Shown here piece by piece: positions 24,243-32,648 of a stretch of DNA of 64,000 nucleotides; positions within the stretch are counted from its first letter, which is position 1, and each line of letters starts with the position of its first letter. The notes beneath the pieces were generated by a model, which searched no databases, was not told the origin of the DNA, and saw only the letters and a list, made by a program, of their open reading frames with translations. Origin of the DNA: JBDSSS01 sp963764195 (GTDB taxonomy: Bacteria > Actinomycetota > Actinomycetes > Actinomycetales > Dermatophilaceae); NCBI GenBank assembly GCA_963764195.1, contig CAVXRG010000010.1, positions 1,054,001 through 1,118,000 on the forward strand. Direction: 5' to 3'. A program made the translations under genes and the position numbers.

Positions 24243-25186
24243 GGGCGCGAGCCTAGCCGCGCCGTCTGCGGGTCCGGTGACCTGCCCGCACCTGCGGGGG
24301 CGCCACCGCGTGCGGCGCGCCTGGCGGTCGTGACGCGTGGGCGACCGGAGCGGTCTGCATGGTCGAGGACCTCCACCCATTCCCCCACGGAACGCAACCG
24401 GGCAGGCAGTGAGTTTCCTTGCGAGTCAGCGTGTTCCATCAGCATCAGTCCCCCGTTGCGCAGGAGGGCCGCTGCCGTCCGGGCCACGGCCAGAGGGATC
24501 GCGAGGCCGTCGTCGCTGCCGCCGTAGAGGGCGACGGCGGGGTCGTGGTCACGCACCTCGGGGTCGACCGGGACCGCGCCGACCGGGATGTAGGGCGGGT
24601 TCACGGTGACGACGTCGACCGCGCCCGACCAGTCCTCGAAGCACGACCGCGTCGCGTCACCGACCCGGAGGTCGACGTCGAGGGCGAGGCGGTCCCGGTT
24701 GGCCACCGACCAGGCGTGGGCGTCGGCGGACAGCTCGAGGCCGCGCACGTCGACCCCCGGTCGCTCGTCCTTGGTCGCGAGCGGGATCGCACCGGAACCC
24801 GCGCAGAGGTCGACGACCCGAAGGGCCCGCTCGGGCGCGGAGGACGCAGCTCCCAGCCGGTCGAGCTCGGCGAGCGCGAGGTCGACGAGCACCTCGGTCT
24901 CGGGGCGCGGGACGAAGACGCCGGGGCCTACCGCCAGCGTCAGGTGGCGGAAGTGGGACCGGCCGGTGAGGTGCTGGAGCGGGACCCGCCGGGCCCGCTC
25001 GTCGACGAGGGACTCGAACGAGCCGGGCACCGACTGTCCCCCGAGCACCATGAGCCGCCGGACCTCGGCGGTGTCGACACCGAGCGCGTGCGCGACGAGC
25101 TCGATGGCGTCGACCTCGGCCGAGGCCACCCCGGCGTCCGACAGCCGGGCGGCGGCCTCCCGCACGGCGGTGCGCAGCTCGGTCAC
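24239..25186 (-). CDS. prmC: Peptide chain release factor N5-glutamine methyltransferase (PrmC/HemK)
   Basis: 315 residues. It methylates the GGQ glutamine of RF1/RF2. An N-terminal helical domain contacting the release factor is followed by an SAM-binding fold with VVDLCAGSGAIPLA and the catalytic VNPPYIP. GTG 25186 overlaps the prfA stop by four bases (GTGA), so enzyme and substrate are translationally coupled. A basic, low-complexity C-terminus ends the chain. Confidence 0.93.
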   Translation of the reverse strand: MTELRTAVREAAARLSDAGVASAEVDAIELVAHALGVDTAEVRRLMVLGGQSVPGSFESLVDERARRVPLQHLTGRSHFRHLTLAVGPGVFVPRPETEVLVDLALAELDRLGAASSAPERALRVVDLCAGSGAIPLATKDERPGVDVRGLELSADAHAWSVANRDRLALDVDLRVGDATRSCFEDWSGAVDVVTVNPPYIPVGAVPVDPEVRDHDPAVALYGGSDDGLAIPLAVARTAAALLRNGGLMLMEHADSQGNSLPARLRSVGEWVEVLDHADRSGRPRVTTARRAARGGAPAGAGRSPDPQTARLGSRP

Positions 25187-26265
25187 GCCGGGCCCTCGGC
25201 CAGGTCGGCCAGCTTGACCGCCTCGTCGGCGTCGATGGCGGACTGCACGATCGGGTCGAGCTCGCCGTCGAGCACGGTGTCGAGGTTGTAGGCCTTGAAG
25301 CCGGTCCGGTGGTCGGAGATCCGGTTCTCCGGATAGTTGTAGGTGCGGATCCGCTCGGACCGGTCCACCGTGCGCACCTGCGAGCGTCGGGCCGCCGACG
25401 CCTCGGCGTCCGCCTCGTCCTGGGCGAGCTGGTGCAGCCGGGCCCGGAGCACGCGCAGGGCCGACTCCTTGTTCTGCAGCTGGGACTTCTCGTTCTGGCA
25501 GCTGACGACCAGGCCGGAGGGGACGTGCGTGATCCGCACCGCGGAGTCGGTCGTGTTGACGCTCTGCCCCCCGGGGCCGCTGCTGCGGTAGACGTCGATG
25601 CGCAGGTCGTGCGGGTCGATCGCCACCTCGACCTCCTCGGCCTCCGGCATCACCAGGACGCCCGCGGCCGAGGTGTGGATCCGGCCCTGGGACTCGGTGA
25701 CGGGGACCCGCTGGACCCGGTGCACCCCGCCCTCGTACTTGAGGCGGGCCCACGGGCCCTCACCGAGCCCGGGAGTGCCCTTGGCCCGCACGGAGACCCG
25801 CACGTCCTTGTAGCCGCCGAGGTCGGACTCGGTGGCGTCCTCGATGTCGGTGCGCCAGCCCCGGGTCTCGGCGTAACGCAGGTACATCCGCAGCAGGTCG
25901 CCGGCGAAGAGCGCCGACTCGTCGCCGCCCTCCCCCGCCTTGACCTCGAGGATCACGTCGCGGTCATCGTCGGGGTCGCGCGGGATGAGCAGGCGCCGCA
26001 GGTGGGCCTCGGCAGCCGACTCGCGCGCCTCGAGCGCCGGCACCTCGGCCGCGAAGCCGGCGTCGTCCTCGGCGAGCTCGCGGGCCGCGCCGAGGTCGTC
26101 GCGGGCGCTCTCCCACTCCCGGGCCGCGGCGACGGTCGGGGCGAGAGCGGCATACCGCTTGTTGAGGACTCGGACGAGGTCCTGGTCGGAGTGGACCGCG
26201 GGGTCAGCCAGCCGGCTCTCGAGGTCGGCGTACTCCTCGAGGATGGTCTGGACGGAGTCGCGCAC
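25183..26265 (-). CDS. prfA: Peptide chain release factor 1
   Basis: 360 residues. The stop-codon tripeptide motif PVT is in RVPVTESQGRIHTSA and the catalytic GGQ in RSSGPGGQSVNTTD; both are required for UAA/UAG release. GTG 26265 is chosen from family length and the AGCAGGA upstream. It follows rpmE and its terminator-like hairpin and overlaps prmC. Confidence 0.96.
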   Translation of the reverse strand: MRDSVQTILEEYADLESRLADPAVHSDQDLVRVLNKRYAALAPTVAAAREWESARDDLGAARELAEDDAGFAAEVPALEARESAAEAHLRRLLIPRDPDDDRDVILEVKAGEGGDESALFAGDLLRMYLRYAETRGWRTDIEDATESDLGGYKDVRVSVRAKGTPGLGEGPWARLKYEGGVHRVQRVPVTESQGRIHTSAAGVLVMPEAEEVEVAIDPHDLRIDVYRSSGPGGQSVNTTDSAVRITHVPSGLVVSCQNEKSQLQNKESALRVLRARLHQLAQDEADAEASAARRSQVRTVDRSERIRTYNYPENRISDHRTGFKAYNLDTVLDGELDPIVQSAIDADEAVKLADLAEGPA

Positions 26266-26339
26266 GGGGTCCTGCTCTCGTGGTCTGGCGGAGGGAGGGG
26301 CTGCTGGGAAGGGCGGGGAAGGGCGGGGAACGGCGAACG

Positions 26340-26372
26340 CCGACCCCCGACGACCGAAGTCGTGGGGGCCGG
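26340..26372 (-). terminator. Hairpin after rpmE
   Basis: CCCCCGACGAC-CGAA-GTCGTGGGGG, a GC-rich stem with a four-base loop and one bulge, a few bases beyond the rpmE stop. Confidence 0.6.
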
Positions 26373-26384
26373 CGTGCGGGAGAC

Positions 26385-26600
26385 CTACTTGGCGGCCTTC
26401 TTGCCGTAACGCGCCTCGAACCGGGCCACGCGGCCACCGGTGTCGAGGATCTTCTGCTTGCCCGTGTAGAACGGGTGGCACTGCGAGCAGACGTCGGCCG
26501 AGATCTGGCCGGAGGTCGACGTGCTGTGCGTGGTGAACGTGTTGCCACAGGTGCAGGTCACCGTGGTCTCCACGTACTCGGGGTGAAGGTCCTTCTTCAT
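26385..26600 (-). CDS. rpmE: 50S ribosomal protein L31 (zinc-binding C+ type)
   Basis: 71 residues, MKKDLHPEY start with an AAGGAGA ribosome site. Four cysteines in TCTCGN and DVCSQCHPFYTG bind zinc, so this is the C+ form; a zinc-independent paralogue would be expected elsewhere if Zur-regulated. Conserved position between rho and prfA. Confidence 0.97.
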   Translation of the reverse strand: MKKDLHPEYVETTVTCTCGNTFTTHSTSTSGQISADVCSQCHPFYTGKQKILDTGGRVARFEARYGKKAAK

Positions 26601-26738
26601 GTGTCTCCTTGAGGTAGTCGGCCGGGTCGGTGTCATCGCGGAAGCCGCTCATCCGTGAACCGGTCCAAAGCAAGAGTGTGCCAGAGGTGGCGCACGTCCT
26701 ACAAAACGCCCGACCCCACCGGGACATTCCCGGTGACA

Positions 26739-26777
26739 GGGGTATGCCGCCGAGCGGGCTCGGCGGCATACCCCTGC
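26739..26777 (-). terminator. Perfect 19-bp-arm GGTATGCCG hairpin after rho
   Basis: CAGGGGTATGCCGCCGAGC (from 26738) pairs exactly with its complement ending at 26777, two bases in the centre. It lies just beyond the rho stop. Both arms carry the repeated GTATGCC word. Confidence 0.72.
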
Positions 26778-26791
26778 GGGTCGCGGGTGGC

Positions 26792-28963
26792 TCAGGCCTC
26801 GTCGTCGAGCCGGCTCGAGCTCGTCGCCTGGACCTGGGTGAGGAACTCGTAGTTCGTCTTCGTCTTGCGGAGGCGGTCGAGCAGCAGCTCGATGCCCTGC
26901 TGGTGGTCCAGGCCCCCGAGGACCCGGCGCAGCTTCCACATGATCTTCAGCTCCTCGCTGGCGAGGAGGATCTCCTCGCGGCGCGTGCCGGAGGCGTTGA
27001 TGTCGACCGCGGGGAAGATCCGCCGGTTGGCGAGGTCTCGCGAGAGGCGCAGCTCCATGTTCCCGGTGCCCTTGAACTCCTCGAAGATGACCTCGTCCAT
27101 CTTGGACCCGGTCTCGACGAGCGCGGTGGCGAGGATCGTCAGCGACCCGCCGTTCTCGATGTTGCGCGCCGCACCGAAGAACTTCTTCGGCGGGTAGAGC
27201 GCAGCGGAGTCGACGCCGCCGGAGAGGATCCGGCCGCTCGCCGGCGCGGACAGGTTGTAGGCCCGGCCGAGCTTGGTGATCGAGTCGAGGAGCACGACGA
27301 CGTCGTGGCCGAGCTCGACGAGACGCTTGGCCCGCTCGATGGCGAGCTCAGCGACCGTCGTGTGGTCGTCGGCGGGACGGTCGAAGGTCGAGGCGATGAC
27401 CTCGCCCTTGACCGCGCGCTGCATGTCGGTGACCTCTTCGGGCCGCTCGTCGACGAGGACGACCATGAGGTGGCACTCGGGGTTGTTCGTCGTGATCGCG
27501 TTGGCGAGGGTCTGCATGATCATCGTCTTGCCGGCCTTGGCCGGGGCGACGATGAGGCCGCGCTGGCCCTTGCCGATCGGGGCGACGAGGTCGATGATCC
27601 GGGTCGTCAGCACACTCGGCTCGGTCTCGAGACGCAGCCGCTGCTGCGGGTAGAGCGGAGTGAGCTTGCCGAACTCGACGCGCTTGGGCGCCTCCTCCGC
27701 GGGGGTGCCGTTGACGGTGTCGAGCCGGACGAGGGCGTTGAACTTCTGGCGCCCCACCGTGCCCGAGCCCTGCTCACCGTCGCGCAGCGCCTTGACGGCG
27801 CCGGTGACGGCGTCGCCCTTGCGCAAACCGTGGCGCTTGACGACGCCGAGCGGGACGTAGACGTCGTTGGGGCCGGGCAGGTAGCCCGAGGTGCGCACGA
27901 AGGCGTAGTTCTCAAGGACGTCGAGGATGCCGCCGACGGGCACGAGGACGTCGTCCTCCTGCACCTGCATGTCGTCGTCGTTCCAGTCCTGGCCACCCTG
28001 ACCGCGACCACGCTTGCGGTCCCGGCTGCGCTGGCGGTTGCGGCTGCGCCGACCACCGCGCTCGTCGTCGTCGGCGAAGCGCTGCTGGGCCGACCGCCCC
28101 TGGTTGCCCTGGCCGCCCTGGTTGCCCTGATTGCCCTGATTCGCGTGGTCCTGCCGGTCACGGTCGTGGTGCGACTCGCCCTGCCGATCGTTCGAGCGGT
28201 CGTTCTGCCGGTCGTTCGAGCGGTCGTTCTGCTGGTCGTTCTGGCGCTCGTTCTGGCGCTCGGAGCGGCTGGAGGGCTGCGGCTCGGCGTCGTCCGAGCG
28301 CTGGGCGTCCGACTGCTGGCGGCCACGCTGCCGGCGGCTCTCCCGACCCCCGCGCCCGTCGGTGGACTGCTCGGTCGACTGCTCGGTCGACTGCTCGGTC
28401 GACTGCTCGGTCGACTGCTCGGTCGACTGCTCGGTGGCGGTCCGCTGGCGACGGTCCCGCTTGGACTCGGCGCCGGACGCGTCGCGCCCGGTGCGGACGA
28501 ACTCCTCCTGCACGGCGGCCGCGGCCCGCTCGGCCCGCTCGGCAGCGGCCGAGCTCGACTCGGCCGACGTGTCGGTCGATCCCGCGGGGCGGCTGGCGCG
28601 CCGGGAGCGGGTCGTCCGAGCCGGGCGCTGATCCGCCTTCTCCTGCAGGCCGTCCTGCGTGTCGACCTTCTCGGCCTGCTCTGGTGCCGGAGCCTGCTCC
28701 GAGGCGCCGGCGGACGGGCCCTCGGGCTGGCTCCTGCCCTGGTTCTCCGGCTGCTTCTCCGGCTGGTTCTCGGGCTGGTTCTCTGGCCGGCTCTGCGTCT
28801 CGGGACGCGGCGTGCCGCCCTGACGGGCGCGGATGGCCTCGACGAGGTCACCCTTGCGCATCTTGCCGGTGCCCTTGATGCCCATGGACGTGGCGATGCC
28901 CTTGAGCTCGTCGAGCTTCATGGCGGACAGGCCGGAGAGCGGTCGGGTGGTTGTTTCTGACAC
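26792..28963 (-). CDS. rho: Transcription termination factor Rho with long disordered N-terminal insertion
   Basis: 723 residues against ~419 in E. coli. An N-terminal Rho-N domain (MKLDELKGIATSMGIKGTGKMRKGDLVEAI) is followed by a ~250-residue low-complexity region: PENQ repeats, six EQST units at ~178-201, NDRQNDRSN and NQGNQGNQGG tracts, then arginine-rich text. The RNA-binding and ATPase core starts near residue 320; Walker A APAKAGKT is near residue 475, then VDERPEEVTDM. Q/N-rich insertions in actinobacterial Rho are linked to strong RNA binding or condensation. GTG 28963 has AAGGAT upstream. About 200 bases of leader precede it. Confidence 0.96.
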   Translation of the reverse strand: MSETTTRPLSGLSAMKLDELKGIATSMGIKGTGKMRKGDLVEAIRARQGGTPRPETQSRPENQPENQPEKQPENQGRSQPEGPSAGASEQAPAPEQAEKVDTQDGLQEKADQRPARTTRSRRASRPAGSTDTSAESSSAAAERAERAAAAVQEEFVRTGRDASGAESKRDRRQRTATEQSTEQSTEQSTEQSTEQSTEQSTDGRGGRESRRQRGRQQSDAQRSDDAEPQPSSRSERQNERQNDQQNDRSNDRQNDRSNDRQGESHHDRDRQDHANQGNQGNQGGQGNQGRSAQQRFADDDERGGRRSRNRQRSRDRKRGRGQGGQDWNDDDMQVQEDDVLVPVGGILDVLENYAFVRTSGYLPGPNDVYVPLGVVKRHGLRKGDAVTGAVKALRDGEQGSGTVGRQKFNALVRLDTVNGTPAEEAPKRVEFGKLTPLYPQQRLRLETEPSVLTTRIIDLVAPIGKGQRGLIVAPAKAGKTMIMQTLANAITTNNPECHLMVVLVDERPEEVTDMQRAVKGEVIASTFDRPADDHTTVAELAIERAKRLVELGHDVVVLLDSITKLGRAYNLSAPASGRILSGGVDSAALYPPKKFFGAARNIENGGSLTILATALVETGSKMDEVIFEEFKGTGNMELRLSRDLANRRIFPAVDINASGTRREEILLASEELKIMWKLRRVLGGLDHQQGIELLLDRLRKTKTNYEFLTQVQATSSSRLDDEA
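28361..28432. repeat. 12-bp tandem repeat (six units) inside rho
   Basis: Six consecutive copies of GGTCGACTGCTC, the first with one mismatch, encoding a Thr-Glu-Gln-Ser repeat. Because 12 is a multiple of three, gain or loss of units keeps the frame. Confidence 0.92.
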
Positions 28964-29167
28964 GAAGGATCCTTCCCCCTCGTTGCGGCCCGGGGAGGTG
29001 TCCCGCGGGGCCGGGCGTGGACCAGGGATTCTGGCCGGTGTGAGATCCACTTCGGCGCAGACAGCGCGAAAGACGATAAGTCGTCTCGTCGTGGGGGGTG
29101 ACGCACCGGCCTGCGTGAAGCGGCCTCTGGTGCGACCCCACAGTAACACTTGAGGCCCACCGGCGAC

Positions 29168-30130
29168 TCACCGTGCGGTGACGACGGCTCCCGTGGCGCT
29201 GATGCCGGGCGTGAGGCGGGTCCAGCCACCTGCGTCAGCCACGACCTCGGGGGCCGCCGCGATCGTCGTCAGCACGAGGACCGTCGGTCCCGCGCCGGAG
29301 ACGAAGGCGGCATGGCCCTGGCCACGGAGCCGGTCCACGAGCGCCATCGTCTCCGGGTACGAGGGGCGGCGGGCCTCCTGGTGCAGCCAGTCCCGCGTGG
29401 CGGCGTGCAGGTGCGCCGGCTCGGCGGTGAGGGCGTGGACGAGCAGCGCCGCGCGACCTGCCCCGGCCGCAGCCGAGCCGAGCGGGACCGTCGCCGGCAG
29501 GACGGCCCGAGCCGTCCGGGTCGAGAGCTGGGAGGAGGGCACGAAGGCGACGACGTCGACCTCGGGGTGCAGCGTCGGCCGGGCCGTGACCGTGAGGTCG
29601 GAGCGGTCGACCGCCGTGCCGTCGGGCATCCAGCTCACCGTCAGACCGCCGTGGACGCTCGCGGACGCGTTGTCCGGGTGCCCCTCGAGACGGCTCGCGA
29701 TGTCGTTGGCGAGCGGGACGTCGAACGGGACGGGGCCGCCGGGAGCGAGCTCTCCGGCATACGAAAGAGTCTGTGCCGCAACGACACCAGCGACGATGGC
29801 CGTGGCGGACGAGCCGAGTCCGCGGCCGTGGGGCACCCCGTTGCAGGCACGCAGAAGCAGTCCCTCGGCGCCGCGCACCCCGAGCCGCGTCCACGTGTGC
29901 CGCATCGTCGCGACGACGAGGTGGGACTCGTCGGTCGGGACCGCGGCAGCACCCTCACCGGTGACCTCGACGACGAGGCCGGGCCGGTCTGTGGTCGTCA
30001 TGACGTAGTCGTCCCAGAGGCCGAGCGCGAGCCCGACGGAGTCGAAGCCCGGCCCGAGGTTGGCGCTGCTCGCGGGGACACGCACGTGGACCGAGCGGCC
30101 CACCGGCACCGCGGTGACGACGTCGGCCAC
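29168..30130 (-). CDS. thrB: Homoserine kinase
   Basis: 320 residues, GHMP kinase fold: PASSANLGPGFDSVGLAL near residue 19, the ATP loop PHGRGLGSSATA near residue 99 and a C-terminal FVSGAGPTVLVL. It phosphorylates homoserine for threonine synthase. Start four bases after the thrC stop (30135), so co-transcribed. About 200 bases separate it from rho. Confidence 0.94.
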   Translation of the reverse strand: MADVVTAVPVGRSVHVRVPASSANLGPGFDSVGLALGLWDDYVMTTTDRPGLVVEVTGEGAAAVPTDESHLVVATMRHTWTRLGVRGAEGLLLRACNGVPHGRGLGSSATAIVAGVVAAQTLSYAGELAPGGPVPFDVPLANDIASRLEGHPDNASASVHGGLTVSWMPDGTAVDRSDLTVTARPTLHPEVDVVAFVPSSQLSTRTARAVLPATVPLGSAAAGAGRAALLVHALTAEPAHLHAATRDWLHQEARRPSYPETMALVDRLRGQGHAAFVSGAGPTVLVLTTIAAAPEVVADAGGWTRLTPGISATGAVVTAR

Positions 30131-30134
30131 CGGC

Positions 30135-31229
30135 TCAGCCCTCGAGACCGAGGGCCTGCGCGGCCGAGAAGGCGTCGACCGAGACCCGGGTGGGCAGGAC
30201 CTCGTCGCCGTCGGCGGTGCGCAGCGCCCACTGGGGGTCCTTCAGGCCGTGGCCCGTGACGGTGCAGACGATCCGCGCGCCCGCGGGCACCAAGCCTGCC
30301 TCGTGGCTCGCGAGCAGTCCGGCGACCGACGCGGCCGAGCCCGGCTCGACGAAGACCCCTTCCCGCGAGGAGAGCAGCCGGTGGGCGGCGAGGATCTGCT
30401 CGTCGGTGACCGCGGCGATCCGGCCCTTCGACTGGTCTCGCGCCTCGATCGCCTGGTCCCAGCTGGCCGGGTTGCCGATCCGGATCGCCGTCGCGATGGT
30501 CTCGGGGTGGTCGATCGGGTGGCCCGCGACCAGGGGGGCCGCACCGGCAGCCTGGAAGCCCCACATGACGGGCAGGTGGGTCGCCGGCCCGGGCTGGTCG
30601 CTCACCGCTGGGTCGGCGCTGTACTCGCGGTAGCCGCGCCAGTAGGCGGTGATGTTGCCGGCGTTGCCCACGGGGAGACAGTGGATGTCGGGAGCGTCAC
30701 CCAGAGCGTCGACGACCTCGAAGGCCGCCGTCTTCTGCCCCTCGATGCGCGCCGGGTTGACGGAGTTGACGAGCTCGACCGGGTAGGCCTCGGCGAGCTT
30801 GCGGGCGAGGGTGAGGCAGTCGTCGAAGTTGCCGTCGACCTGCAGCAGCGTCGCGCCGTGGGCGATGGCCTGGCTCAGCTTGCCCATCGCGATCTTGCCC
30901 TCGGGGACGAGGACCCCACACGTCATTCCGGCCTTCGTCGCGTAGGCCGCGGCGGAGGCGCTCGTGTTGCCGGTGCTCGCGCAGATGACGGCCCGGGCCC
31001 CCTTCTTGGCCGCGAGGCTGATCGCCGTCGTCATGCCGCGGTCCTTGAACGACCCCGTCGGGTTGAGCCCCTCGAACTTCAGGTGGACCTCCGCCCCGAC
31101 GAGCTCGGAGAGGTGCTCGGCGAGGATGAGCGGTGTGCCGCCCTCGTGCAGGGTGATGACGGGCGCCCCGTCGAGCGTCGGGAGCCGGTCGGCATACTCG
31201 GGGATGACACCCCGCCACTGGTGGGCCAT
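30135..31229 (-). CDS. thrC: Threonine synthase
   Basis: 364 residues, PLP-dependent conversion of O-phosphohomoserine to threonine. PLP-binding Lys62 in NPTGSFKDRGMT, and the phosphate-binding PVGNAGNITAYWRGY. Start ATG 31229 shares one base with the hom stop (TGATG), so the two are coupled. Confidence 0.95.
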   Translation of the reverse strand: MAHQWRGVIPEYADRLPTLDGAPVITLHEGGTPLILAEHLSELVGAEVHLKFEGLNPTGSFKDRGMTTAISLAAKKGARAVICASTGNTSASAAAYATKAGMTCGVLVPEGKIAMGKLSQAIAHGATLLQVDGNFDDCLTLARKLAEAYPVELVNSVNPARIEGQKTAAFEVVDALGDAPDIHCLPVGNAGNITAYWRGYREYSADPAVSDQPGPATHLPVMWGFQAAGAAPLVAGHPIDHPETIATAIRIGNPASWDQAIEARDQSKGRIAAVTDEQILAAHRLLSSREGVFVEPGSAASVAGLLASHEAGLVPAGARIVCTVTGHGLKDPQWALRTADGDEVLPTRVSVDAFSAAQALGLEG

Positions 31230-32545
31230 CAGGAGCCTTCCACGCGCATGACGGAGTCGACGCCGCGCACCACGTCGAGCGTGCGCAGGCGCTCCACGGT
31301 GGCCGAGAGAGCGGCATCGCTCGCGGAGTGGGTGACGATGACGAGGCTCGCCCGGGCGGCGGTGTCGCCGTGGCCGGGGACGAGCTGCTGGCGGACGGTC
31401 TCGATCGAGACGTCGTGGTCGGCGAAGGCGCCGGCGACCTGGGCGAGGACACCCGGCCGGTCCTCGACGTCGAGGCTGATGTGGTAGCGGGTCTGGGCCT
31501 CCCCCATCGACAGGACGGGCAGGTCGGCATACGTCGACTCCCCCGGCCCGAGGCCGCCACCGAGGCGGTGCCGGGCGACGGCGACGACGTCACCGAGGAC
31601 CGCCGAGGCGGTCGGCTCTCCTCCGGCGCCGCGGCCGTAGAACATCAGCTCCCCCGCGGCCTCGGCCTCGACGAAGACGGCGTTGTAGGCCTCGCGGACC
31701 CCCGCGAGCGGGTGGCTGCGCGGGATCATCGCGGGGTGCACCCGCACGCTCACGCCGCGGGGGGTCCGCTCGCAGATGGCGAGCAGCTTGACGACCGAGT
31801 CCATCTCGCGGGCCGCGGCGACGTCGGCGGCAGAGACCTCGGTGATCCCCTCGCGGTGCACGTCGCTGCCCGACACCCGGGTGTGGAAGGCGAGCGAGGC
31901 GAGGATCGCGGCCTTGGCGGCGGCGTCGAAGCCCTCGACGTCGGCCGTCGGGTCGGCCTCGGCGTAGCCGAGCGCCTGGGCCTGCTCGACGGCGTCGGCG
32001 AAGCCCGCACCCGTCGTGTCCATCTTGTCGAGCACGTAGTTGGTCGTGCCGTTGACGATGCCGAGCACGCGGGAGACCTCGTCGCCCGCGAGCGACTCGC
32101 GCAGCGGGCGCAGCAGCGGGATCGCCCCGGCCACGGCGGCCTCGTAGTAGAGGTCGACGCCGTGCTCGGCGGCCGCCGCGTAGAGGGTCGGACCGTCCTC
32201 GGCGAGCAGGGCCTTGTTGGCCGTGACGACCGCGGCGCCGTGCTCCATCGCCCGGAGAATGAGCGAGCGGGCCGGCTCGATCCCGCCGATGACCTCGACG
32301 ACGACGTCGGCCCGGGTGACGAGCTCCTCCGCGTCGGTCGTCACGAGCGCCGGGTCGACCCCGAGATCGGACCGGTCCCGACCCGCCCGACGCACGGCGA
32401 TCCCGACGATCTCGAGCGGCAGCCCGACGCGGGCGCCGAGGTCGGGCGCGTGCTCCGTGAGCAGCCGGGCCACCGCCCCGCCGACGACACCCGCCCCGAG
32501 CAGGGCGACGCGCAGGGGCGGGCGGGCACTCACATCACTGGTCAC
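31229..32545 (-). CDS. hom: Homoserine dehydrogenase with C-terminal ACT domain
   Basis: 438 residues. NAD(P)-binding LLGAGVVGGAVARLL near residue 14, the catalytic GIVNGTTNYVL and DPTADVEGFDAAAKAAILASL, then a C-terminal ACT domain from about residue 350 (YHISLDVEDRPGVLAQVAGAF) consistent with threonine feedback inhibition. GTG 32545 has AGGATT upstream. It starts the hom-thrC-thrB set; 103 bases separate it from lysA. Confidence 0.95.
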   Translation of the reverse strand: MTSDVSARPPLRVALLGAGVVGGAVARLLTEHAPDLGARVGLPLEIVGIAVRRAGRDRSDLGVDPALVTTDAEELVTRADVVVEVIGGIEPARSLILRAMEHGAAVVTANKALLAEDGPTLYAAAAEHGVDLYYEAAVAGAIPLLRPLRESLAGDEVSRVLGIVNGTTNYVLDKMDTTGAGFADAVEQAQALGYAEADPTADVEGFDAAAKAAILASLAFHTRVSGSDVHREGITEVSAADVAAAREMDSVVKLLAICERTPRGVSVRVHPAMIPRSHPLAGVREAYNAVFVEAEAAGELMFYGRGAGGEPTASAVLGDVVAVARHRLGGGLGPGESTYADLPVLSMGEAQTRYHISLDVEDRPGVLAQVAGAFADHDVSIETVRQQLVPGHGDTAARASLVIVTHSASDAALSATVERLRTLDVVRGVDSVMRVEGS

Positions 32546-32648
32546 GAGGCGAATCCTGCCGTCTGTCCACGGGTTGGACGGTCATTGTTTCGCGATCCGG
32601 ACATCTGCGCCGCACGATCTGCGGGCGGAGCGGGCCTGACGAGGCACC

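Noticed and set aside
28361..28432. Regular repeats in rho considered as a CRISPR-like array
   Set aside because: The units are contiguous 12-mers without spacers and lie in frame in a coding region.
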